From Rummeliibacillus stabekisii (GTDB lineage Bacteria; Bacillota; Bacilli; Bacillales_A; Planococcaceae): a DNA stretch of 51,060 bases. A program made the position numbers and the translations under genes. Position 1 is the stretch's first letter, and each line of letters opens with the position of its first letter. The stretch spans positions 1-51,060 of the forward strand of contig NZ_BJVD01000015.1 in NCBI RefSeq assembly GCF_007988965.1, read 5' to 3'. Below the pieces are notes generated by a model. That model was given only the letters and a program-made list of their open reading frames with translations. It did no database searches and had not been told where the DNA came from. Below are positions 41,128 through 51,030 of the stretch, piece after piece.

Positions 41128-42612
41128 TTAGTGATATTGAATTTCTTTGTTGACATCAATGTTATTGATATCGATGCCCATTGCTTTTGCAACGCCTGCA
41201 CCATAAGCAGGGTCTGCTTTATAGCAGTGGATAATGTGGCGTTCTTTAATGAAGTCTTCCACGCCTTCCATATTGCGAGCTGTATTTTCAAATAAGCGTT
41301 GTTGTTCTTCAGCAGTCATGATATTAAATAATTTTCCTGGTTGTTCGAAGTAGTTAGAGTCATCTTCGCGGAAATCATAAATATCTGCTGGACCTGCTTC
41401 TTCAGCTGGGTTTTTGAATTCAGGTTGTTCTTTCCATTCACCATAGCTATTTGGCTCATAGTGAAGTGTGCTACCTAAGTTGCCGTCAACACGCATAGCG
41501 CCATCGCGATGGAAGTTATGCACTGGGCATTTTGGTGCGTTTACTGGAATTTGGAAATTATTCACACCTAGGCGGTAGCGTTGTGCATCTGCATAGGAGA
41601 ATAAACGAGCTTGCAACATGCGGTCTGGTGAGAAGCTAATACCAGGCACTACATTTGATGGTTGGAATGCAGCTTGTTCTACATCAGCAAAGTAGTTTTC
41701 TGCATTGCGATTTAATTCAAATTCTCCTACTGGAATTAGTGGGTATTCAGATTTATACCATACTTTTGTTAAATCGAATGGATTGTCGCGGTGGTTACGC
41801 GCTTGTTCATCTGTCATCACTTGGATAGACATTTTCCATTTAGGGAATTCGCCGCGTTCGATTGCTTCGTATAAATCACGTTGTGAAGACTCACGGTCAT
41901 TTGCAACTACTTCTGCTGCTTCTTGGTCAGTGTAGTTTTTGATTCCTTGTTGTGTTTCAAAGTGGAATTTAACATACACGCGCTCATTATTAGCGTTAAT
42001 CATTGAATACGTATGAGAACCAAAACCATGCATATGGCGGTAGTCAGTAGGAATTCCACGGTCGCCCATTACATATGTGATTTGGTGTAATGCTTCGGGA
42101 AGATTTGTCCAGAAGTCCCAGTTGTTATTCGCGGAACGCATATTTGTACGAGGGTCGCGTTTAACAGCATGGTTTAAATCAGGGAAATGCATGGCATCAC
42201 GGAAGAAGAATACAGGTGTATTATTTCCGACTAAGTCCCAGTTACCTTGTTCTGTGTAGAATTTTAATGCAAAACCACGGATGTCACGTTCTGCATCAGC
42301 AGCACCACGTTCGCCGGCTACTGTTGAGAATCGAGCGAACATGTCTGTTTTCTTGCCAATTTCAGAGAAGATAGCCGCTTTTGTATATTTTGTAATATCG
42401 TGCGTTACAGTAAATGTTCCGAATGCACCTGATCCTTTTGCGTGCATACGGCGTTCAGGAATCACTTCACGGTTAAAGTTTGCTAGTTTTTCAATTAAAT
42501 AAACATCTTGCAATAGAACTGGACCACGTTTGCCTGCTGTCATTGAATTTGTATTGCTTACGACAGGTGCACCAGCCGCAGTTGTTAGTTTTTTATTTTG
42601 GTCGTTTGCCAT
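41128..42612 (-). CDS. katA: Clade 3 monofunctional haem catalase
   Basis: Catalase of 494 residues, small-subunit type. Distal His57 sits in [14 protein letters not shown], Asn in the [15 protein letters not shown] to [15 protein letters not shown] region, and the proximal haem Tyr in [14 protein letters not shown]. It destroys hydrogen peroxide in the cytoplasm. The start at 42612 has GGGGG 8 nt upstream. A PerR box abuts its -35 element, as with B. subtilis katA, so peroxide induction is expected. Nitric oxide synthase is divergent. Confidence 0.95.
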   Translation of the reverse strand: MANDQNKKLTTAAGAPVVSNTNSMTAGKRGPVLLQDVYLIEKLANFNREVIPERRMHAKGSGAFGTFTVTHDITKYTKAAIFSEIGKKTDMFARFSTVAGERGAADAERDIRGFALKFYTEQGNWDLVGNNTPVFFFRDAMHFPDLNHAVKRDPRTNMRSANNNWDFWTNLPEALHQITYVMGDRGIPTDYRHMHGFGSHTYSMINANNERVYVKFHFETQQGIKNYTDQEAAEVVANDRESSQRDLYEAIERGEFPKWKMSIQVMTDEQARNHRDNPFDLTKVWYKSEYPLIPVGEFELNRNAENYFADVEQAAFQPSNVVPGISFSPDRMLQARLFSYADAQRYRLGVNNFQIPVNAPKCPVHNFHRDGAMRVDGNLGSTLHYEPNSYGEWKEQPEFKNPAEEAGPADIYDFREDDSNYFEQPGKLFNIMTAEEQQRLFENTARNMEGVEDFIKERHIIHCYKADPAYGAGVAKAMGIDINNIDVNKEIQYH

Positions 42613-42656
42613 TCATAATTCCCCCTTAAATCTATAGAATTATCTCTTCGAAAATA

Positions 42657-42700
42657 ACTATAACAGAGTCATAGCTAAATGTAAATTATAATAATTATTT
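42657..42700 (-). promoter_or_regulatory. katA promoter with adjoining PerR box
   Basis: On the minus strand -35 TTTACA (42685-42680) and -10 TATAGT (42662-42657) are 17 nt apart. Directly upstream of the -35, TTATAATAATTATTT (42686-42700) matches the PerR box TTATAATnATTATAA at all but the last two bases. Confidence 0.8.
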
Positions 42701-42901
42701 TTAAGGAATTTCTATCTTAAAGAATAGAATATAAATAATACGGTGTTTGTCAATTAATTTGCTTCCTTAAATTGTGAAAAATAAAAGTTGATAATTCAAC
42801 GTTAAACGTTGCCAGTATTACAGTTTAGATGTAATTTAAATGGTTTGGAAAACATATTTTATTTGACTTCTTTTATTATATTAACTGTATTAATAACTTA
42901 T

Positions 42902-42922
42902 TTATAATAATTACTATTATCA
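42902..42922 (+). promoter_or_regulatory. Second PerR/Fur-like box upstream of nos
   Basis: TTATAATAATTACTA (42902-42916) matches the PerR box at 12 of 14 defined positions, and ATTATCA (42916-42922) is a full Fur half-site overlapping it. A weak promoter (TTGACT at 42863, TGTATT at 42886) lies just upstream. About 210 nt of leader then separate it from the nos start; that stretch holds no gene that I can support. PerR versus Fur control is not decidable here. Confidence 0.5.
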
Positions 42923-43131
42923 TTGGGAGGTTATGGACAGGTATAAATGAAAATATATAACTTATCTATTACTATACGCTATGAATACATAACCAAATCT
43001 ATTCCTTTTATCAACATTGAATAAGCTGATGCTATTTCTCCAACTCTTTATAAATGAATATATAATCTACATATTTTTTCACTGATTTTTTTGATTTATC
43101 ATAGGGGTAATGACAGGTCGAGGAGGACATA

Positions 43132-44229
43132 ATGGCCATAATAGATGAAGCAGTCGCTTTTTTGACTTTATATTATAAAGAGAATCATTTGCCGGACGAG
43201 CAATTAGATCATCGTTTGAAAGAGGTAGGTCAAGAAATAGAGGAAAATGGAAGTTATAAGCATACTCCTGAAGAATTGAGCTACGGTGCTCAGGTAGCTT
43301 GGAGGAACAGCAATAAGTGTATAGGCAGATTGTTTTGGAAAACCCTTCAGGTGAAGGATGAACGGGGTGTATTAGAAGAAGAAACTATTTTTCAAAAATT
43401 GATCAATCATATTGAATATGCCTTCAATAATGGGAAGATCAAGCCTGTTATCACAATTTTTGAGCCTGGCCGTGTCCGTATTTGGAATCATCAATTGATA
43501 CGCTATGCGGGTTATGAATGTGAAGATCAAACCATTGTGGGTGACGCGGATTCGGTTGCTTTTACAAATGAGTGCTTAAAACTTGGATGGAAAGGGAAGG
43601 GAGGGCAATTTGACGTGTTGCCTTTAGTTATTCAAGTTGATAATCAGCCACCTAAGTTCTTTGAGATTCCTTCTATATACATAAATGAAGTGGAAATCAG
43701 GCATCCGGAATATAGCTGGTTTTCTGAGTTGCATTTAAAGTGGTATGCAGTTCCTATCATTTCAAGTATGCCTCTTGAGATAGGGGGAGTCGTCTATACT
43801 GCTGCTCCTTTTAACGGTTGGTATATGGGAACGGAAATTGGTGCAAGAAATCTTGCAGACGAAAATCGTTATAATCAGCTTCCTTTCATTGCGAAGAAGA
43901 TGGGTTTAGATATGCGATCAAACACAAACTTGTGGCAAGATCGTGCACTAATTGAATTAAATGAAGCCGTTTTGTATTCCTTCCGGGAAGATGGTGTCAG
44001 CATTGTGGATCATCACACTGCAGCACAGCAATTTAAACGTTTTGAAATGAATGAAGAAGCGGAAAATAGAGATGTGACAGGCAATTGGACTTGGCTTATT
44101 CCGCCTCTATCGCCGGCTTTAACGCATATCTTCCATAAACCGTATAAAAATAAAAAGAACACTCCATCTTATATGTATCGGCCATCACCTTTCAAAGGGT
44201 TGGGAGACAGAAAAAGCAGAGAAGAATAA
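43132..44229 (+). CDS. nos: Bacterial nitric oxide synthase, oxygenase domain
   Basis: Nitric oxide synthase of 365 residues, oxygenase domain only, as in Bacillus and Staphylococcus; electrons come from separate reductases. The haem-thiolate Cys63 lies in AWRNSNKCIGRLFWK, and the arginine-binding Glu in FNGWYMGTEIGARNL. The C-terminal NWTWLIPPLSPALTHIFH is the pterin and dimer region. The product makes NO from arginine, linked to resistance to peroxide and antibiotics; its neighbour catalase fits this. GGAGG lies about 5 nt before the ATG. Confidence 0.95.
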   Translation: MAIIDEAVAFLTLYYKENHLPDEQLDHRLKEVGQEIEENGSYKHTPEELSYGAQVAWRNSNKCIGRLFWKTLQVKDERGVLEEETIFQKLINHIEYAFNNGKIKPVITIFEPGRVRIWNHQLIRYAGYECEDQTIVGDADSVAFTNECLKLGWKGKGGQFDVLPLVIQVDNQPPKFFEIPSIYINEVEIRHPEYSWFSELHLKWYAVPIISSMPLEIGGVVYTAAPFNGWYMGTEIGARNLADENRYNQLPFIAKKMGLDMRSNTNLWQDRALIELNEAVLYSFREDGVSIVDHHTAAQQFKRFEMNEEAENRDVTGNWTWLIPPLSPALTHIFHKPYKNKKNTPSYMYRPSPFKGLGDRKSREE

Positions 44230-44235
44230 GAATGA

Positions 44236-44275
44236 AAAAGCGCTCATTAGCTACAAGCTAATGGCGCTTTTGCTA
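44236..44275. terminator. Bidirectional terminator of nos and the MFS gene
   Basis: AAAAGCGC...CATTAGCT / AGCTAATG...GCGCTTTT stem with one bulge and a 3-nt loop, T-rich on both strands. Confidence 0.88.
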
Positions 44276-45487
44276 TTGTTCTTTCGTTACAAATCGGTCT
44301 TTAGCAGAAATGAATGCAAAGACGAACAAAAGGACTGTGACAATAAGATATAAGCTGTTCGCAGCATGCCAACTATTAAAGCTATCATGGATAAAACCAT
44401 ATAGTACAGGTCCTATTGCAGCGAGCAAATACCCGATGGATTGTGCGGTGCCTGAAAGTTCAGCTGCTTCTTGAGCGTTGCGTGAACGAAGAGAGAAAAG
44501 CATCATAGAAAGACTAAAGGATGCCCCTCCAGCGAATCCAATCATTAACATCCATAACAATGTAAGCTCTGTCCAATTCATAAATATACCTGCGAAGCCT
44601 GCAAAGTAAAACAGTGACAATAATGCAACGAGCGGTCTTTGGTCAGCTTTTTTACCTGCAAGAATCGGGGTTAAAAAAGTCATTGGCAATTGTGCTATCT
44701 GTAGAATAGAAAACATCCATCCCGCTTTGCTCGGGCTCATGCCTTGGGTTTCAAGCAGCCCTGGAATCCAAGTAGCCGTCGTATAAAACAACAGGGATTG
44801 TAGCCCCATCGTGAAGGTGATAGCCCAAGTAAGAGGATACTTCCACATAGGTTTAGTGCGTTGAGAAGATTCATTGTTGTTTGTCACCTTCACATGATTC
44901 CGCAGCTGCGGTAACCATACTATGATAGCGAGAATGGCCAGAATACCCCAACAGGCAAGAGCTCCCTTCCATCCGATTGTTGTTTCTGCTATTGGATTGC
45001 TCACGCCCGCTGCTATACTGGCGGATAGGTTCATGGAAACAGAATAAAGTGCTGTTAATAATCCTACTTGAAGAGGAAACTTTAATTTAATAAGAGCAGG
45101 CAAGAGGACATTGCCAAATGAAATAGCAACTCCGATGATAATCGTTCCAAAGAACAAGAAAAAGATACTGCCCGCTGAACGCATTAAGATACCTATAGCC
45201 AAAAGTATTAAGGCTGATAACAATGTTCTTTCAAATCCAACACGCTGTGAAATTTTAGGGACAAATGGTGAAATAACTGCAAATGCAAGCAAGGGGATAG
45301 TTGTAATCAATCCCGCCCACACATTTGATATAGTGAGCCCTTCTTTAATATCTGCAATAATAGGGCCAACAGCAGTGAGAGGGGATCGCAAAGTTGTGGC
45401 GATAAAGATAATACCGAGCACTAAAAGCCATGTTTTTTTGTCCCATGACAGCTTCTTGTTTCGGTTCGTAGCTTGTTCTGAAGCCAA
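44273..45487 (-). CDS. MFS transporter, CynX/NimT (cyanate permease-like) family
   Basis: Transporter of 404 residues with 12 predicted helices. Helix 1 is followed by TTLRSPLTAVGPIIADIKEG, the CynX/NimT signature, and the second half has LLETQGMSPSKAGWMFSILQ. Characterised members carry cyanate or nitroimidazole-type compounds, but most are unknown. The start is a TTG at 45487: AAAAGGAGG lies 7 nt upstream and the product then begins with a polar lead before helix 1. A frame continues upstream to an ATG at 45622 but adds a 45-residue piece with no good site. Confidence 0.87.
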   Translation of the reverse strand: MASEQATNRNKKLSWDKKTWLLVLGIIFIATTLRSPLTAVGPIIADIKEGLTISNVWAGLITTIPLLAFAVISPFVPKISQRVGFERTLLSALILLAIGILMRSAGSIFFLFFGTIIIGVAISFGNVLLPALIKLKFPLQVGLLTALYSVSMNLSASIAAGVSNPIAETTIGWKGALACWGILAILAIIVWLPQLRNHVKVTNNNESSQRTKPMWKYPLTWAITFTMGLQSLLFYTTATWIPGLLETQGMSPSKAGWMFSILQIAQLPMTFLTPILAGKKADQRPLVALLSLFYFAGFAGIFMNWTELTLLWMLMIGFAGGASFSLSMMLFSLRSRNAQEAAELSGTAQSIGYLLAAIGPVLYGFIHDSFNSWHAANSLYLIVTVLLFVFAFISAKDRFVTKEQ

Positions 45488-45612
45488 AGGAAATCCTCCT
45501 TTTGAATTTTTAATAGATATTAAAAACGTACAGGAATCATTTTGCTTTATCAATATTTGTTTTACAAAACATGTCCCCTTCTTTCTAAAATATAGTAATT
45601 TTCTATTTACCC

Positions 45613-45641
45613 TTGTAGTCATGTGCTTAATATATTACAAT
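45613..45641 (+). promoter_or_regulatory. Promoter of the lysP leader
   Basis: TTGTAG (45613-45618), a 17-nt spacer and TACAAT (45636-45641). The start site near 45648 is just ahead of the lysine aptamer. Confidence 0.6.
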
Positions 45642-45664
45642 GTAGGTAACTTAAAACTATATAT

Positions 45665-45862
45665 TGCATGCCTCATCCAATAGATGAGGTAGAGGTCGCG
45701 GTATTCATGAGTATAATCGACGAGGCGAGAAAGCGTTTAGGACTCGATTAAAAAGGGAATATTGCCGAAGTACAAGCAAGCTTTTTATTGCTAGTGCTGG
45801 GGCTGCTATCGAAAGGTGCAGAACTGTCACGCCAATGTCGGCGTGTTGAGCTATCTTGATCA
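45665..45862 (+). ncRNA. Lysine riboswitch (L-box)
   Basis: The leader holds the conserved L-box elements in order: AGGTAGAGGTCGCGG at the 5' end, a GAGTA core, GGGAATATTGCCGAAG, GTGCTGGGGCTGCTATCG, AACTGTCACG and the closing GAGCTATCTTGATC that pairs with the 5' end as P1. A terminator follows. Lysine binding should favour that terminator and switch off lysP. Confidence 0.9.
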
Positions 45863-45883
45863 AGGTTGATGGGGAATTCGGAC

Positions 45884-45916
45884 GCCATCTCAGTTATATA
45901 TGTGATGGCTTTTTTA
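45884..45916 (+). terminator. Riboswitch-controlled terminator of lysP
   Basis: GCCATC (45884-45889) / GATGGC (45904-45909) then TTTTTT. The first arm can also pair with GATGG (45868-45872), a possible antiterminator. Confidence 0.8.
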
Positions 45917-46001
45917 TTTAAATTTTAGCTGTTATAGACAGCTGCGAAGAATACCTTCAGCTCGACCTTTTCTTGCAATGAAAAACGGAAAGAGGAGAGT
46001 T

Positions 46002-47513
46002 ATGAATAGAGTAGAAACACATACAAATGCAGGAATACGAACAAACATTAAACATGATTCTCATTCAAATACACAACAGAAACTGAAACGCAGCTTAAAA
46101 AGCCGCCATATTTCCATGATTTCACTTGGCGGTACAATCGGTACAGGCCTACTTCTAGCAAGCGGCAACTCGGTTGCAGCAGCAGGGCCCGGAGGAGCAC
46201 TGTTAGCTTATGGACTAATTGGTGTAATGGTATTTTTCCTTATGACAAGTTTAGGGGAAATGGCCGCTTATATGCCTGTATCAGGATCATTCAGCACGTA
46301 TGCTTCCAAATTTGTTGATCCTTCATTAGGATTCGCGCTTGGTTGGAATTATTGGTACAACTGGGCAGTAACGATTGCAGCTGAAATTTCAGCTGTAGCG
46401 ATTGTTATGAAATATTGGTTCCCACACACTCCTTCATTTATTTGGAGTGCTGCATTTCTTATAATTATCTTTACTTTAAACTTTTTGTCAGTGAAAAGTT
46501 TTGGCGAAAGCGAATATTGGTTTGCGCTTATTAAAGTGGCAACAATTATTATATTTATCATCATTAGTTTCTTAATGATTTTTGGTATTCTCGGCGGACA
46601 TGCTCCGGTTGGATTTACTAATTTCTTTAAAGGTGACGCGCCTTTCCATGGTGGATTTTTTGCTACATTAGGCATTTTCTTAGCTGCAGGCTTCTCCTTC
46701 CAAGGGACAGAATTGCTTGGGATTACAGCTGGTGAAACGGAAAATCCTGAAAAAACAATCCCACAGGCTGTGCGCTCGGTCTTTTGGCGAATTCTATTGT
46801 TTTATGTTTTAGCTATCTTAGCGATTGGCTTATTAATTCCTTATACGGATGCACGTTTAGCAAATAGCGATGACGTGGCAGTAAGTCCTTTTACATTAAT
46901 ATTTGAAAATGCAGGCATTGCCTTTGCTGCTTCTGTGATGAACGCAGTTATTCTTACGGCGATTCTTTCAGCCGGCAACTCAGGGTTATATGCAGCATCT
47001 CGTACATTACGTGAATTAGCAGTGGAAGGTAATGCACCGAAGATTTTCAAAAAGCTAAACAACCGAGGTGTTCCTGTTGCAGCACTTGTTTTAACAGTAG
47101 CAGTGGCTTGTTTATCCTTTTTGGCATCATTTTTTGGATCTGGAACAGTGTATATCTGGCTTTTAAACGCTTCTGGTATGTGCGGTTTCATTGCATGGCT
47201 TGGTATAGCGACCAGCCATTATCGTTTCCGAAAAGCATTTGTAGCACAGGGCCGTGATCTCTCAGAGTTGCCTTATCGCTCTAAATTTTTCCCGTTTGGT
47301 CCGATTTTTGCCTTTGTCCTTTGTGCGATTGTTATCTTAGGACAAAACTACACAGCGTTTACAGGCGACCATATTGATTGGTATGGCATCCTAGTATCCT
47401 ATATTGGCTTGCCAATCTTCCTTATTATCTGGTTTGGCCATAAACTGAAATGCAAAACAAAGGTTGTACGTCTAGAAGAGGCAGATCTGACAACGAAACG
47501 CCAAGTACAATAA
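46002..47513 (+). CDS. lysP: Lysine permease, AAT amino-acid transporter family
   Basis: Amino-acid permease of 503 residues with 12 predicted helices. A polar N-terminus precedes LKRSLKSRHISMISLGGTIG, the AAT/LysP opening, then LGEMAAYMPVSGSFSTYASK and GWNYWYNWAVTIAAE, typical of LysP. It imports lysine with protons. The lysine riboswitch in its leader makes lysine the near-certain substrate. The start is the ATG at 46002 with AGAGGAGAG directly upstream. Confidence 0.93.
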   Translation: MNRVETHTNAGIRTNIKHDSHSNTQQKLKRSLKSRHISMISLGGTIGTGLLLASGNSVAAAGPGGALLAYGLIGVMVFFLMTSLGEMAAYMPVSGSFSTYASKFVDPSLGFALGWNYWYNWAVTIAAEISAVAIVMKYWFPHTPSFIWSAAFLIIIFTLNFLSVKSFGESEYWFALIKVATIIIFIIISFLMIFGILGGHAPVGFTNFFKGDAPFHGGFFATLGIFLAAGFSFQGTELLGITAGETENPEKTIPQAVRSVFWRILLFYVLAILAIGLLIPYTDARLANSDDVAVSPFTLIFENAGIAFAASVMNAVILTAILSAGNSGLYAASRTLRELAVEGNAPKIFKKLNNRGVPVAALVLTVAVACLSFLASFFGSGTVYIWLLNASGMCGFIAWLGIATSHYRFRKAFVAQGRDLSELPYRSKFFPFGPIFAFVLCAIVILGQNYTAFTGDHIDWYGILVSYIGLPIFLIIWFGHKLKCKTKVVRLEEADLTTKRQVQ

Positions 47514-47527
47514 TTTAAATCTTGAAG

Positions 47528-47561
47528 GCTAATCTATCAACGTTGGTAGATTAGCTTTTTT
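47528..47561 (+). terminator. Terminator of lysP
   Basis: GCTAATCTA (47528-47536) / TAGATTAGC (47547-47555) then T run. Confidence 0.9.
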
Positions 47562-47680
47562 GTTGTGAATTGAGCCGTTTCGTTTGACATAATGTTCGCT
47601 TTTTAAATGTTTCTATCAGAATAATTAATCTGTTTATTCGGTTTTGGGTTATTTACCAACACTTACAAAGAGAATTTATA

Positions 47681-47708
47681 TTGAATTTTACGTTTTACAT
47701 GCTATAAT
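47681..47708 (+). promoter_or_regulatory. Promoter of the xpt-pbuX leader
   Basis: TTGAAT (47681-47686), a 16-nt spacer and extended -10 TGCTATAAT (47700-47708). The start site falls about 15-20 nt before the purine aptamer. Confidence 0.7.
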
Positions 47709-47732
47709 AAAGATAATCAAAATTACATAACA

Positions 47733-47806
47733 TTCACTCATATAATAGCAGGGATATGGCCTGCAAGTTTCTACCAGATTACCGTAAATGATCTGACTAT
47801 GAGAAG
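47733..47806 (+). ncRNA. Purine riboswitch, guanine/xanthine class
   Basis: All three helices of the purine aptamer are present: P1 CTCATA (47737-47742) / TATGAG (47798-47803), P2 GCAGG (47748-47752) / CCTGC (47760-47764), and P3 CAGAT / ATCTG with the ACCGTAAAT loop. The specificity base in GACTATGAG is C (47797), which selects guanine rather than adenine. It controls xpt-pbuX, as in B. subtilis. Confidence 0.95.
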
Positions 47807-47863
47807 CAATCTAGTAAATAGTAGTTTGTTCATTACATTCTATTTGCTATTACTTTCGACAAT

Positions 47864-48541
<678 letters not shown>

Positions 48542-48554
48542 GAGGCGGCAAAGA

Positions 48555-49925
48555 ATGAACAAAGCAAAACTTGCAACACTGGGCATTCAACACTTATTGG
48601 CGATGTATGCAGGTGCTATATTAGTGCCGCTTATAATTGGTGGGGCGTTAAAGTTTAATACAACACAACTAACGTACTTAGTTTCGATTGATATCATGAT
48701 GTGTGGGATTGCTACATTATTGCAAGTTGCACGAGGCAAAGTATTTGGTATTGGCCTTCCTTTAGTGCTCGGGTGTACGTTTACAGCCGTTACACCTATT
48801 ATTGGCATTGGCGACAAATATGGCCTTGGTTCAATTTATGGTGCGGTCATCACTTCAGGCTTAATTATTGTTTTGATTTCAGGTTTCTTTGGTAAACTGG
48901 TTAAATTCTTCCCTCCGGTTGTGACAGGTAGTGTTGTAACAATCATCGGAATTACATTAATTCCAGTAGCTATCAACAATGCGGGCGGTGGACAAGGAGC
49001 AGCTGATTTCGGATCTGCTTCTAACATTACACTTGCGTTTGGCACGCTTCTTGCGATTATCTTGTTATACCGATTCACAAATGGATTCTTTCGTTCGATT
49101 GCGATACTGATCGGCCTAGTACTTGGCACAATTGCGGCAGGTTTTATGGGTAAAGTTGACTTTACTCCTGTAAAAGAAGCAGCATGGGGCCAAATCGTAA
49201 CGCCATTTTACTTCGCAACACCAGAGTTTCACGTTGTACCTATTATTACTATGACGCTGGTGGCTCTAGTATCTTTGGTTGAATCAACAGGTTCTTATTT
49301 TGCATTAAGTGATATGACTAATACGCCAATTGATGATAAAGCACTTGCAAGAGGATATCGTTCAGAGGGCTTAGCTTCTATTATCGGTGGAATCTTTAAC
49401 TCATTCCCATATACCGCTTTTTCACAGAATGTAGGCCTTATGCAATTGACTGGCGTTAAAAATCGTGCAGTTATCTTTATTACTGGTATCTTTCTTGTAA
49501 CATTAGGATTCTTACCTAAAATTGCGGCATTAACGACAGTTATTCCAACCGCTGTGCTTGGTGGGGCTATGATTGCTATGTTTGGCATGGTGGTTTCACA
49601 AGGTATCAAAATGTTGGGCTCTGTTATTGGTGAAACAGAAGGTAACCCTATGATCGTTGCATGTGCGGTAGGAATGGGGCTTGGCGTGACTGTAGTTCCC
49701 CAAATTTTCGACATCTTACCTGAAAGTGTACGTATATTAACAAGTAATGGCATAGTGGCAGGAAGTGTAACAGCAATTGCAATGAATATAGTCTTTAATA
49801 TGCTTCCTTGGGGCCGTAGTGAAAAGGTAAAATCAAGTTCTTTGGATAGTTCAATGAAAAGAGAAGCCGTTTCAACTAAAGGCAAAGAGCTTCCGAAAAA
49901 TAAGAGTTATGGTCAGGCTCATTAG
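48555..49925 (+). CDS. pbuX: Xanthine permease, nucleobase-cation symporter 2 family
   Basis: Permease of 456 residues with the NCS2 layout of 14 helices. Landmarks are GIQHLLAMYAGAILVPLIIG, VLGCTFTAVTPIIGIG, the substrate-site stretch SLVESTGSYFALSDMT and the signature FPYTAFSQNVGLMQLTGVKN. It imports xanthine with protons for Xpt. A polar tail (about 430-456) is cytoplasmic. It is cotranscribed with xpt under the purine riboswitch, with GGAGG about 9 nt before the ATG. Confidence 0.94.
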   Translation: MNKAKLATLGIQHLLAMYAGAILVPLIIGGALKFNTTQLTYLVSIDIMMCGIATLLQVARGKVFGIGLPLVLGCTFTAVTPIIGIGDKYGLGSIYGAVITSGLIIVLISGFFGKLVKFFPPVVTGSVVTIIGITLIPVAINNAGGGQGAADFGSASNITLAFGTLLAIILLYRFTNGFFRSIAILIGLVLGTIAAGFMGKVDFTPVKEAAWGQIVTPFYFATPEFHVVPIITMTLVALVSLVESTGSYFALSDMTNTPIDDKALARGYRSEGLASIIGGIFNSFPYTAFSQNVGLMQLTGVKNRAVIFITGIFLVTLGFLPKIAALTTVIPTAVLGGAMIAMFGMVVSQGIKMLGSVIGETEGNPMIVACAVGMGLGVTVVPQIFDILPESVRILTSNGIVAGSVTAIAMNIVFNMLPWGRSEKVKSSSLDSSMKREAVSTKGKELPKNKSYGQAH

Positions 49926-49977
49926 TACAAATCAGTTTCCTTCTATTAATGAAGGAGGAATTTAAAGAATAAAACGG

Positions 49978-50013
49978 TGCCCTTCTTCAACATCTAGAAA
50001 GTGTTGAGGAGGG
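49978..50013 (-). terminator. Terminator of ypsA
   Basis: Minus-strand stem TGCCC...TCAACA / TGTTGA...GGGCA with two mismatches, then CCGTTTTATT. It lies just after the ypsA stop. Confidence 0.7.
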
Positions 50014-50017
50014 GCAT

Positions 50018-50578
50018 TTACATTTCCCACTTTTTCATTTGTTCTTCCTCAGCGATTAACTGCAAGTCATACGCATTTATTAAAAGAATTTCATAGTCAA
50101 ACTTGTCGGCATACTGCGCGGCAAGTTTTTTTATATACTTTGGCGAGCCTTCATTTTCTTCATCGTATACGATTAAAATGCCATCCGAATGCTGAATAAG
50201 AAATTTATTGCTCTCAACAAACTGCCAAGGTGCTTCATAAGGACGATTCGTTAGACTTGTGGTGTAATCAGCGAGAGAGAGTATCATTTCGTATTTCTCT
50301 TGCTTTGCTTCATTCCATCTCTTCTCTTGATCCAAAAAAGGTGTCATAATGGCATATTTCAGTTCGGGATATTCTAATTGAAGGTCCATCACGATTTCCG
50401 CGGCCCATGTTTCTACTCCTAGCGCACCGGTCATTATTATCCACTCAAGACCTTCTTCAATTAATGGTACCAACCTCTCTTTGATAGCTTGCTTGATTAT
50501 AGGAATCCCAGCATGCTTATCGTCAAAGATGCCAAGTTCGTGTGCCTTGTAACCAGTAATGACGAGTCTTTTTATCAT
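50018..50578 (-). CDS. ypsA: YpsA-family (DUF1273, SLOG superfamily) protein
   Basis: Protein of 186 residues starting RLVITGYKAHELGIFDDKH and continuing TGALGVETWAAEIV, then PFLDQEKRWNEAKQEKYEMI and DGILIVYDEENEGSPKYIKK, the order and motifs of B. subtilis YpsA. The SLOG fold suggests nucleotide or nucleotide-sugar binding; in B. subtilis and S. aureus it affects cell division with GpsB. It is a single-gene unit with AGGAG about 9 nt upstream and its own terminator. Confidence 0.92.
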   Translation of the reverse strand: MIKRLVITGYKAHELGIFDDKHAGIPIIKQAIKERLVPLIEEGLEWIIMTGALGVETWAAEIVMDLQLEYPELKYAIMTPFLDQEKRWNEAKQEKYEMILSLADYTTSLTNRPYEAPWQFVESNKFLIQHSDGILIVYDEENEGSPKYIKKLAAQYADKFDYEILLINAYDLQLIAEEEQMKKWEM

Positions 50579-50900
50579 TAGAACACTCCTTTGGTGAGAA
50601 ATATAAAAACCGATTTCCCATTAGCCTAAAAGAAACCGGTTGACTGATATAAATATAGAAATAGTTTATAGGTTAAGCAGAACTGTGCTACAAAACCTAC
50701 ATTTAATTTTACAATAGTTGGCTTTTGATGGCAACGAGGGTGTATGGGGATCTAATTAGTTCTTATTTATAGAAGAAACTCTTATTAACTACTCAAAGGT
50801 GTAGCATCTGTTATTACGACTTCATTGATATTGGAAGAGAAATTAGTGCGTGTGATGAGGCGATTATAATAGAAGCCGTTTTGTATAAAACAATAATTGA
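50579..50900. other. Intergenic region, no gene seen
   Basis: AT-rich spacer. An imperfect AACCG/CGGTT hairpin (about 50606-50640) lies in the ypsA leader; the rest shows no open frame with a ribosome binding site and no RNA that I recognise. Confidence 0.5.
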
Positions 50901-50908
50901 ATTATGTG

Positions 50909-50937
50909 TTGACATACCTTCTAGAAGTTGTTATTAT
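50909..50937 (+). promoter_or_regulatory. Stable-RNA-type promoter P1
   Basis: TTGACA (50909-50914), a 17-nt spacer and TATTAT (50932-50937), followed by ATAAAAGTTGCT. It is nearly identical in layout to P2 93 bp downstream. Confidence 0.75.
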
Positions 50938-51001
50938 ATAAAAGTTGCTGATAGCGACTTACCAAGTTAGCGAACTTCAAATAAAAAACTTTTGAAAGTT
51001 G

Positions 51002-51030
51002 TTGACAAGTCGATACAGAAATGATATTAT
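51002..51030 (+). promoter_or_regulatory. Stable-RNA-type promoter P2
   Basis: TTGACA (51002-51007), a 17-nt spacer and TATTAT (51025-51030), followed by ATAAAAGTTCGCT. Tandem consensus promoters about 90 bp apart with no open frame after them are typical of Bacillus rRNA operons, so a 16S rRNA gene probably starts shortly beyond the window. Confidence 0.8.

Noticed and set aside
42948-43025. A 25-codon open frame between katA and nos
   Set aside because: Its ribosome binding site is weak and its composition is that of AT-rich spacer; no support for translation.
45488-45622. N-terminal extension of the CynX-type transporter up to an ATG at 45622
   Set aside because: The 45 extra residues have no ribosome binding site, while a TTG at 45487 has AAAAGGAGG at 7 nt.
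45111-45683. Open frame of 190 codons on the + strand opposite the MFS gene and into the lysP leader
   Set aside because: Most of it mirrors the transporter and the rest runs through the lysP promoter; no ribosome binding site.
49295-49885. Open frame of 196 codons opposite pbuX
   Set aside because: Antisense to a well-defined permease and without domain or start site.
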